Shown piece after piece: positions 14,636 to 22,118 of a DNA stretch of 41,081 nt (positions are counted from its first letter, which is position 1; the number at the start of each line of letters is the position of its first letter). Location: NCBI GenBank assembly GCA_016793885.1, contig JAEUHE010000053.1, positions 1 to 41,081 of the forward strand, given 5' to 3'. Origin of the DNA: Verrucomicrobiales bacterium. GTDB lineage: Bacteria; Verrucomicrobiota; Verrucomicrobiia; Limisphaerales; UBA11320. The notes under the pieces were generated by a model. The model saw only the letters and a list, made by a program, of their open reading frames with translations, did not search any database and had not been told where the DNA came from. A program made the position numbers and the translations under genes.

Positions 14636-15883
14636 ATGAAGCCTTTTGACGACGAGTTGCTGGCCCGCTTGTGCTCCCTGGATTCCCAGGGACTGCGGCG
14701 GCGTTTGCGTCGCGTGGATTCCCCGCAGCAGTCGCGTTTGCAGGCGGAGGGCCGCGAACGGGTTAATTTTTCATCCAACGACTATCTCGGTCTCGCGAAC
14801 CATCCCGTGTTGAAAGAGGCGATGATTCATGCCGTCGAGCGGCATGGGGTGGGCAGCGGGGCGTCCCGGTTGGTCTGTGGCTCCCTGGCCCCACATCATG
14901 AGCTGGAGGAAGCCTTGGCGGCGTTCAAGCAGACGGAGGCGGCGCTTACCTTTGCGTCGGGATACGCCACTGCAGTGGGAACCATTCCGGCGCTCGTGGG
15001 TAAAGACGACTTTGTCATCACGGATAAATTGGTCCATGCGTGCATCATCGACGCCGTGCGCCTCTCGGGTGCGACGTTGAGGGTGTTTAAGCATAATGAT
15101 GTGGAAGACCTGGAGCGGATGCTGCGCTGGGCGCAAGCCGAGCGGGAGTCCAAGAGCCGGGCCGCCGGAGCTTCGGGGTCATCTCCTGCACCCGCGCCGG
15201 GCGAGGGACAGATCCTGGTCATCACGGAGAGCGTGTTTTCGATGGACGGAGATCTGGCTCCCTTGCGGAATGTGGTTGAGCTTAAGGAACGCTACGGGGC
15301 TTGGCTAATGGTTGACGAGGCTCATGCCACCGGACTTTTTGGCGAGCGCCGGAGTGGGCTGCTGGAAGCGATGGGTCTGGCGGGCCGCGCGGAGATTCAG
15401 ATGGGGACTCTGGGCAAGGCCCTGGGAGCCTCCGGCGGATACATTGCCGGATCTAGCGCGCTGATCGATTGGCTGGTGAACCGAGCGCGCAGCTTCATCT
15501 TCTCCACCGCGCCGTCCCCCGCGGTGGCTGCCGCCGCGCAAGCGGCGGTGGAGCTGGTGCAGAGCGGGGAAGGGGAGCTGCGTCGCCAGCGTGCTTGGAG
15601 CCAGGTGAACCGACTTAAGGAGGCAGTGATCGAGGCTGGGTGGGTATTGCCTCCCGCGCAGAGCACCATCCTGCCTCTCATCGTCGGCGGGGAGGCGGAT
15701 GCCTTGCGCTTGGGGCAGTCGTTGCTGGAGGCAGGGTTTTGGATTCCGGCGATCCGGTATCCTACGGTGGCGCGAGGCAAGGCTCGGCTTCGGTTCACGG
15801 TGACGGCGGACCATACCCTCGAACAAATTAACGCGCTGGGTGAAACCCTGAAGACACTGCGCGCGAGCTGGAATCTCGGCTAA
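14636..15883 (+). CDS. bioF: 8-amino-7-oxononanoate synthase
   Basis: 415 residues, slightly longer than the typical 380-390. PLP-dependent alpha-oxoamine synthase motifs are present: NFSSNDYLGLANHP, GSGASRLVCGS, FASGYATAVG, a VITESVFSMDGD segment, DEAHATGLFG and GTLGKALGASGG with the Schiff-base Lys. It condenses pimeloyl-ACP or pimeloyl-CoA with alanine to make KAPA, the first committed biotin-ring step. An Ala/Pro/Ser-rich insertion near residues 170-190 accounts for the extra length. The stop codon overlaps the bioA start (TAATG), so translation is coupled. Confidence 0.94.
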   Translation: MKPFDDELLARLCSLDSQGLRRRLRRVDSPQQSRLQAEGRERVNFSSNDYLGLANHPVLKEAMIHAVERHGVGSGASRLVCGSLAPHHELEEALAAFKQTEAALTFASGYATAVGTIPALVGKDDFVITDKLVHACIIDAVRLSGATLRVFKHNDVEDLERMLRWAQAERESKSRAAGASGSSPAPAPGEGQILVITESVFSMDGDLAPLRNVVELKERYGAWLMVDEAHATGLFGERRSGLLEAMGLAGRAEIQMGTLGKALGASGGYIAGSSALIDWLVNRARSFIFSTAPSPAVAAAAQAAVELVQSGEGELRRQRAWSQVNRLKEAVIEAGWVLPPAQSTILPLIVGGEADALRLGQSLLEAGFWIPAIRYPTVARGKARLRFTVTADHTLEQINALGETLKTLRASWNLG

Positions 15884-17352
15884 TGCATCCGATCGCTCAA
15901 TTGGACCGCCGTTACGTGTGGCATCCGTTTACCCAGATGGCGGACTGGTCCAAACGCGAGCCCATCATCATCGCCGCAGGGAAAGGGGCGGTGTTGCGGG
16001 ATGTTCACGGTCGATCCTACTTGGATGCCAATTCTTCCATCTGGACCAATCTGCACGGACACGGGCATCCGCGGATTAACCGGGCGATTCAGCGTCAGCT
16101 GGGCAAGATTGCTCATTCCTCCGCCTTGGGGTTTGCCAACATTCCAGCATCGCAATTAGCCGCACGGCTGGTTCGTGCCGCCCAACCGTTGAAAGGGCGC
16201 GGGGCTGTCGTCGCTGGCAAGGGGCAGGGACCGACGCTCAGCAAGGTTTTCTTCTCCGACGACGGTTCGACTGCCATGGAGGTGGCGTTGAAGCTCGCTT
16301 ACGAGTATGCGCGTCGGGTGACCCGCCTCCGTCTGCCACGGTTTCTTTCGCTTCAGGGAGCCTACCATGGCGATACTGTGGGAGCGGTGAGTCTGGGGCA
16401 CATCGACCTGTTCCACCGGGCGTATCAGCGCCTGCTCTTTCCGGTGGATTCGGTCATGGCTCCCTACTGCTACCGCTGTCCCTTCAACCGCGCCCGGCCG
16501 GAACGAGCGGATGCGCGGGAGTATCGACGCTGTCATTGGGAATGCGTGGATCAGGTGGCGCGCAAGTTCGAGGTCGCCAAGCGCAAGCAGCAGCCCTATG
16601 CCGGGTTGGTGGTGGAGCCGCTGATGCAGGGGGCGGCCGGAATGATCCCGCAGCCCCGAGGTTGGCTGGCGCGGGTGGCCGAGTTGGCGCGCCACTATGG
16701 AACTCCGATCCTGGCGGACGAGGTCATGACTGGCTTCGGGCGAACGGGATTCCACGAACCCGATCCGGGAAAGTCGTCACCTCGGGGCGGACTCTTCGCC
16801 TGCCAGTTGGAAGGCGTGACGCCGGACTACCTCGCCGTGGCGAAAGGGTTGACGGGCGGCTATCTGCCCATGGCCGCCACCTTGACCACGATGCCGGTCT
16901 ACGAAGCGTTTCTGGGGGATTATGAAGAGTTTAAGACTTTTTTTCATGGCCACAGTTTTACGGGTAACCAGCTCGGTGCCGCTGCGGCGTTGGAGAGTTT
17001 GTCGCTGTTGGAAGCCCCAGCGGCTCGGCGTTCGCGTTGGCGCTTGCAGCAGCACCTGAATGAAGAGCTCCGGGGGTTGTGGCGACTCCCCAATGTGGGA
17101 GATATCCGGCAAGTGGGTCTCGTCGTTGGTGTTGAACTGGTGCGTGATGCAGCGACTCGTCAGGCATTTGATCTCCGGGAGAGAATAGGAATCCGGGTCT
17201 GTGAAGCCATGGCAGCGCGAGGGGTTTTGACGCGTCCGATCGGCAATGTGATCGTCTTGCTTCCTCCTTATTGCATGACTCGCGCACAGGTCCGACGCAT
17301 GGTGGGAGCCCTTGGCTCGGCGATCGAGGAAGTCGCTGCCAGCGTTGCTTAA
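15883..17352 (+). CDS. bioA: Adenosylmethionine-8-amino-7-oxononanoate aminotransferase
   Basis: 489 residues. A class III PLP aminotransferase: WHPFTQMADW near the N-terminus is the BioA-specific segment, followed by GHGHPRI, FSDDGSTAMEVALK, GAYHGDTVGA, LADEVMTGFGRTG and AVAKGLTGGYLP with the PLP Lys. It converts KAPA to DAPA using S-adenosylmethionine as amino donor. It contains a Cys-rich insertion (YCYRCPFNR, later RRCHWEC) of about 25 residues, seen in some BioA proteins of diverse bacteria. It starts within the bioF stop codon. bioB and bioD are not in the window. Confidence 0.95.
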   Translation: MHPIAQLDRRYVWHPFTQMADWSKREPIIIAAGKGAVLRDVHGRSYLDANSSIWTNLHGHGHPRINRAIQRQLGKIAHSSALGFANIPASQLAARLVRAAQPLKGRGAVVAGKGQGPTLSKVFFSDDGSTAMEVALKLAYEYARRVTRLRLPRFLSLQGAYHGDTVGAVSLGHIDLFHRAYQRLLFPVDSVMAPYCYRCPFNRARPERADAREYRRCHWECVDQVARKFEVAKRKQQPYAGLVVEPLMQGAAGMIPQPRGWLARVAELARHYGTPILADEVMTGFGRTGFHEPDPGKSSPRGGLFACQLEGVTPDYLAVAKGLTGGYLPMAATLTTMPVYEAFLGDYEEFKTFFHGHSFTGNQLGAAAALESLSLLEAPAARRSRWRLQQHLNEELRGLWRLPNVGDIRQVGLVVGVELVRDAATRQAFDLRERIGIRVCEAMAARGVLTRPIGNVIVLLPPYCMTRAQVRRMVGALGSAIEEVAASVA

Positions 17353-17537
17353 CCTTCTGCCTCGGGGGAGGTCGAGAGTCCACGCCACGTTATCCCAGGT
17401 TTCGATCGAACTTGACCCGCGTGGGTTGCTTGGCTAGGTTCGAGGCACTATCAGCCTTCTTGATGTGGGGTTGCGGCCTGATGGAGATTTTGTGCTCCGG
17501 CAGGTTGGTAACTTGTTCGTGCTATACTAGAAGTTGT

Positions 17538-20500
17538 ATGCCCAAATTTCCCCTCGGAATCGACGGCTCTACGTGGCGTTCTCTTCAAAAGATTTTCGCC
17601 TTTCTCGCGATTGTGGTTTCCCTATCCACACCGGGGAGGGCTCAAGACTCTTTTGTGGAGGTGAACGCTGCGGCCGCCGCAAGCGGTGCAGTTGCATCGG
17701 CATCCAGCACGGCCGGGGATCAGACGAGCCAATACGCCAACGACGGTGAAAGTGAGGGCGACAATCTGACGCGAAGTCTTGATGAGTTGAACCCGTGGGT
17801 GCGTGTTGATTTTGAGGCTGTGCAGCCCATCGGGCGTGTCGAGTATTGGGGGCCGGACAATTGCTGTTCTGAGCAGACTCGAGACCTGTTGATCACGCTC
17901 TTGGATTCGAGCGACGTTGTGGTTTGGAGCTATCAGGCGGTGGGTAATGCTCCGAGGCCGCTCGCGATCAACCTTCCTTCTGCTGTTAATGCCAAGGCAA
18001 TTCGCGTCGAGCGAGTGCTGGCCAGCCCGGCTTCGATTGCGGTTTCCGAGCTGCGCGCGATTCAGCCCGACGGCACGGCAATCCTGGCTACCGTGGTGAC
18101 TCATCCGGGCGACCTAAGTGTGGTCGAGAGCGGCACCGCCACCTTCGGACCCGTGGCTGCTGTGGTGGAAGGGGGGCCGCAGGAGCGCCTGACCTTCCAG
18201 TGGCAGCGTAACGGAGTCGACATCCCTCGTGCTACCAGCGCCTCCTATACCACCCCGATCGTTGGCTCGGCTGACAATGGGGCGAAGTATCGTTGCCGTT
18301 TTTTGCTTTCGGGTAAGTTCACAGACAGCACCGAAGCGATGCTCACTGTTACCGAGGACGCCATTCCTCCGGCGGTTACTGGTATCTCGTTTCTCGGTGG
18401 CCGCGGATTGAGTGCCCGAGTCAGCTTCAGCGAGTGGGTGGATGCTGCGACCGCTGAGACCGTCGCCAACTATGTTTTCGCGGGAGGGGTGACGGTCCAA
18501 TCCGCCCGCCTCCTGCGAACCTACTCTGATGCGGGGGGGACTTACGGCAGTAATGTGGTTCTCAGCCTTTCCGGGCCCCCGATGAACACTGACTACTCAG
18601 TTCGCATCGACTCGGTCAAGGATGTGGCAGGCAATGAAATGGCCGCGGCCGCCAACCTCAGCGGCAACGTTGGTTTTTATGAGATCAATCTGGCTCGCGG
18701 TGGCATCGCTTCTTCCTCGAGCGTGGATTTCGGAGGCGTTCCGGAGCGTGCCATTGACGGCGATGCCAATGGCGAGCTGAGCGCCGGCACGCTCATGCAC
18801 AGCCGCGCCGAACCCAATCCTTACCTTCAGGTGGATCTTCCGGCGCCAACCGCGATCGGTCGGATCGTCTTTTGGCGACGCACCGATTGCTGTGATGAGC
18901 GGAACACCGATGTGCTTATTACCGTTCGCGATGAGGTTGGAGCTGTTCTTTGGCGTTTTCAGCAAGGCATACCTTCGCCGACGCCGAACCCGCTTGCCTT
19001 CAACCTCGACCCGGTGGTCGTGGGTAAGTCGATTCGCATCGAGCGTCAGGCGGAAGCCAACGTGGTCCTCTCCGTGGCTGAGCTTGAGGCGGTCGCGCCC
19101 TATGTGAACGTCACGATCGAACCGACCCAAGTTCCGTCCAATGTGGTCGCGTTGCAGGACACCACTGTCACCTTTGGACCTGTGGAAGCAGCGGTTACCG
19201 GTGCCCCGGCTGACAAGCTCAGCTTTCAGTGGCAAGTCAACGGGGTAGATATTCCCGGGGCCACTCGTGCGAGTTACACCACCGAACGATTGAGCCTCGC
19301 TGACAATGGCAAGACCATCTCGGTGAAGTACCTGCTGTCCGGCGTGGCGGTAACCCGGAGCGCGATTCTGAGGGTGAACCAGGACGTGGTTGCTCCCTTG
19401 GTCGCCTCCCACGGGGCCATAGGACAGAATATCGCAATCCGCTTCAACGAGTTGATGAGCGCAACCGCAGGCAGGGCTTCTAACTACACTTTCATCGGGG
19501 GAACGATCGGCTTGGCCGAGCTCCAGTCCGACGGGAGGACTGTGGTTCTTCGGGTCACTGGCCTGGGTAACGATTACCGGCTGAATGTCCGTGCCGGGAT
19601 CACGGACCTGGCCGGCAACTCGATTGTTCCAGTGACTCTCAGCGGGGTGGGCTTTACCAACTACAGCATGGGCACCATTGGCACCAATGGAGTTGGCGAT
19701 GGCTACACGTCGGGCGGCCAAGTATTCGGGATTCGGCGGAGCGGGGGGATTCGTGCTGCCAACCGCAATGGGGATGATATTCAATTCGTTTACCAGCAGG
19801 TGAATGGCGATTTTGACAAGGTGATCCGGTTGCAGCAACTGGATGAGGGAAGCCGCGGAGGTTTGATGGCGCGCCACACACTCGAACCAGTCAGCCGACT
19901 GGTAAAGCTAGTTGCCTCCGATGATACCGTGGCCTTCAGGAATCGGATCGTGCTCGATTGGGACGGGAAGACCCCGACCCCCTACGACCAGCAGGGAGCG
20001 ATTAGCGGTCTGAACGCCGTTCTCGCGAACCGCGACCAATGGCTGCGGTTGAAAAGGACGGGGCAGAGTTTTCATGCTTTTGTGCGGGACAGTGCGCATT
20101 CGTGGGCCTTGGTGTTCTCCAAGTATAGCGTCGACATGCCTGGGCAGATGTATGTTGGATTCTTTGTGGGCAACAACGGTGAGCTGCCCGGTCAGGCTGT
20201 GTTTAGCGATTATGGGGACTATGTGGCCACCGGCGACACTCAGGCTCCCACGCTTTTGTCCGGCGGCACCTGGGACAAAAAGCGCGTGGGCATCAAGTTC
20301 TCCGAGCAGATCCTCGGAGCCTCTGTCATCGCCTCCAACTTCAGCCTCAGCCAGGGCACCGTCACCAAAGCCGTGGTGGGGATCAACGGCGATTCGGTGT
20401 ACTTGGACGTGGCCGATCTTGCCAGTGACAGTTTTACCGTCACTGCCACGGGGGTTCGGGACCTGGGCGGGAACGTGATGGTGGGCAGTCAGGCCGTCAC

Positions 20501-21485
20501 GGTGACCGTTGACGGCTGGCAGGCTGATGATGAGGGTGTCTTTGTGGATCCGAAGCAGCGTCCTCAGGTCGGTGATGATCCCGCTATCATTGGCTCCTCT
20601 ACCTTTCTTGCGTCGGGCGATCAGGTAGAAATCGACTACATCGGAGGGGGCTACAATAATTCCTTCGCGGATCGGAACCACTTTGTCTACAAGCCGATCT
20701 CGGGCGACTTTGACTGGGCCGTGGAGTGTACGCGGTATGACAAGACAGACAGCCTGGCCGGCTGGGGAAATGGGGGGTTGACCGTGGCGGCCGGCCTCTA
20801 CGCGGCGGTCAACGTGGACGGAACCCCCATTGAGCCGAACACCGATCTGGCGACCCGCGTGCCTCGGTATTCTGCCGTGACCTACACCTTCGGCTCGGCA
20901 AATGGGAACAAGCGGGCGCTGAACACGTGGCGGGATCAGGTAGGAGACGATCAGGGAAACAGCGGAGGACCCGAGTTCACCACCCCTGATACCAACGGTT
21001 TTGTTGGAAAGTTTGGAACCTATACTCGTTTTATCAACTCCGCGGGCGAAGCACTCTCCAACACTCGTCCTGACCAGAATCCTTGGTTGCGTCTGGTCCG
21101 CGTAGGTACGAAGGTTACGGGCTATTGGTCGCTCTTCGGGAACACCTGGCAGCTGATCGACGGGGAGGGGCGTGACATGCCCAACATCCCAAACGATGCC
21201 ATCATTGGATGGATGTGCACTACCGACCACAACGGTGGCTATGGCAAGGGGAAACCTAACCATTACGTGGCGGCCAACCTTCGCAATTTCGGACCCTATG
21301 CCTCGCTTCTCGATGTGCGCATCCATCCAACCGGATCTGGTTTCGATCTTTTGTTTCGGGGCGGCAAACTCCAGTCAGCATTCGACCCTGGAGGCCCATG
21401 GATCGATGTTCCGGGGGGCGACCGAAGTCCGATTCGCGTGTCGGCGGAGGGCGGGCAGCAATTTTTCAGAGTGATCGGGAACTAG
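17538..21485 (+). CDS. Large secreted modular protein with F-type lectin-like and Ig-like domains
   Basis: 1315 residues from ATG 17538, chosen because it begins just before a clear signal peptide (FAFLAIVVSLSTPGRAQ). The open frame extends further upstream into bioA and is rejected there. It has an internal duplication: an F-type lectin-like domain (about 36-180), Ig-like domain and Big_5-like strand module, then a second set (about 378-710), followed by two larger beta-sandwich modules (about 715-900 and 1000-1230) separated by another Big_5-like unit. The second lectin domain carries the exact fucose-binding motif H421-X26-R448-X-D450-X4-R455 with the adjacent C451-C452; the first retains the CC pair but not the binding residues. 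The C-terminal FRGGKLQSAF...QQFFRV tail resembles that of other verrucomicrobial secreted proteins. Probably a surface glycan-binding protein. Confidence 0.85.
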   Translation: MPKFPLGIDGSTWRSLQKIFAFLAIVVSLSTPGRAQDSFVEVNAAAAASGAVASASSTAGDQTSQYANDGESEGDNLTRSLDELNPWVRVDFEAVQPIGRVEYWGPDNCCSEQTRDLLITLLDSSDVVVWSYQAVGNAPRPLAINLPSAVNAKAIRVERVLASPASIAVSELRAIQPDGTAILATVVTHPGDLSVVESGTATFGPVAAVVEGGPQERLTFQWQRNGVDIPRATSASYTTPIVGSADNGAKYRCRFLLSGKFTDSTEAMLTVTEDAIPPAVTGISFLGGRGLSARVSFSEWVDAATAETVANYVFAGGVTVQSARLLRTYSDAGGTYGSNVVLSLSGPPMNTDYSVRIDSVKDVAGNEMAAAANLSGNVGFYEINLARGGIASSSSVDFGGVPERAIDGDANGELSAGTLMHSRAEPNPYLQVDLPAPTAIGRIVFWRRTDCCDERNTDVLITVRDEVGAVLWRFQQGIPSPTPNPLAFNLDPVVVGKSIRIERQAEANVVLSVAELEAVAPYVNVTIEPTQVPSNVVALQDTTVTFGPVEAAVTGAPADKLSFQWQVNGVDIPGATRASYTTERLSLADNGKTISVKYLLSGVAVTRSAILRVNQDVVAPLVASHGAIGQNIAIRFNELMSATAGRASNYTFIGGTIGLAELQSDGRTVVLRVTGLGNDYRLNVRAGITDLAGNSIVPVTLSGVGFTNYSMGTIGTNGVGDGYTSGGQVFGIRRSGGIRAANRNGDDIQFVYQQVNGDFDKVIRLQQLDEGSRGGLMARHTLEPVSRLVKLVASDDTVAFRNRIVLDWDGKTPTPYDQQGAISGLNAVLANRDQWLRLKRTGQSFHAFVRDSAHSWALVFSKYSVDMPGQMYVGFFVGNNGELPGQAVFSDYGDYVATGDTQAPTLLSGGTWDKKRVGIKFSEQILGASVIASNFSLSQGTVTKAVVGINGDSVYLDVADLASDSFTVTATGVRDLGGNVMVGSQAVTVTVDGWQADDEGVFVDPKQRPQVGDDPAIIGSSTFLASGDQVEIDYIGGGYNNSFADRNHFVYKPISGDFDWAVECTRYDKTDSLAGWGNGGLTVAAGLYAAVNVDGTPIEPNTDLATRVPRYSAVTYTFGSANGNKRALNTWRDQVGDDQGNSGGPEFTTPDTNGFVGKFGTYTRFINSAGEALSNTRPDQNPWLRLVRVGTKVTGYWSLFGNTWQLIDGEGRDMPNIPNDAIIGWMCTTDHNGGYGKGKPNHYVAANLRNFGPYASLLDVRIHPTGSGFDLLFRGGKLQSAFDPGGPWIDVPGGDRSPIRVSAEGGQQFFRVIGN

Positions 21486-21502
21486 GTCTATGAGACCAAA
21501 AA

Positions 21503-21532
21503 AACAGGCCAGGAAGTGATTCCTGGCCTGTT
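21503..21532 (-). terminator. Strong intrinsic terminator between convergent genes
   Basis: A perfect 13-bp stem (AACAGGCCAGGAA paired with TTCCTGGCCTGTT) closes a GTGA loop. On the minus strand it is followed by seven T residues (A-run at 21498-21504 on the plus strand), making a classic terminator for the small minus-strand gene. On the plus strand the downstream CTGTTTCC is only weakly T-rich, so it may act in both directions. Confidence 0.85.
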
Positions 21533-21581
21533 CTGTTTCCGACAATGGTTAACGCGATCGCGTTTTGGCGACGGCTACGAT

Positions 21582-21848
21582 CTAGTGGAGATCGAGTAAC
21601 TGGGCGGGCGAGGACTGGAGCTTCATCGATCCGCCACGTAACTGATTCAAACCCCAGACAACCACCGCCATGAGCCCGATCACAGCCACGATAAAGAGCA
21701 CGCTGCGAACGTTCCAAGGCGATGGACGTCCTCGATACCGAGCGCCTCTAGGTGGAGGCGAGACCCGGGGGGCTGCCGGTCTGGCAGTCGCCCGGGCCTT
21801 CTCTTCCACTAGGACCGAAGTAGAAGAATTTTTTGTCATTGATACCAT
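21582..21848 (-). CDS. Small single-pass membrane protein, function unknown
   Basis: 88 residues from MVSMTKNSS (ATG 21848); MTKNSS at 21839 is an alternative, and a longer frame to 21974 adds an unlikely Pro/Arg-rich extension. The N-terminal half is Ala/Pro/Arg-rich and probably disordered and cytoplasmic. One hydrophobic helix follows (VLFIVAVIGLMAVVVWGL), then a short polar tail. It is followed by a strong terminator, so it is a single transcription unit. No family is recognised. Confidence 0.6.
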   Translation of the reverse strand: MVSMTKNSSTSVLVEEKARATARPAAPRVSPPPRGARYRGRPSPWNVRSVLFIVAVIGLMAVVVWGLNQLRGGSMKLQSSPAQLLDLH

Positions 21849-22118
21849 CTTACTTAGTTTCTGCCTTCGTGTCCGATGGGACCGAAGGAATATTTTCGTA
21901 CACAATCCCTTGGGTTCATTCACCCGGCACGCTTCCGGGAAGCCCGGACTGCCAGCTGAGAACCCAGGGTTCAAACGGCAGGAGAAACCCGCTGAATCCC
22001 AGTCTGGGAATCATTTCGCTTCTCCCGCCTAGTCCGACTTTATGCTCTAACCGGAGTGCAATGACAAGTAAGTTTAGGTAACTATTAGGTCACGTCGCTA
22101 CTTCTCATTAGCTCGGTT

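Noticed and set aside
17271-17537. Extended N-terminus of the lectin-type protein
   Set aside because: It overlaps the bioA end and precedes a clear signal peptide; ATG 17538 is a better start.
18597-21326. Long antisense frames (426 and 472 codons) opposite the lectin-type gene
   Set aside because: No recognisable domain, His/Arg-rich composition, and full overlap with a gene of clear domain structure.
21920-22000. Possible tRNA (GGGTTCAAAC looks like a T-loop)
   Set aside because: No matching acceptor stem, D-loop or anticodon stem could be formed around it.
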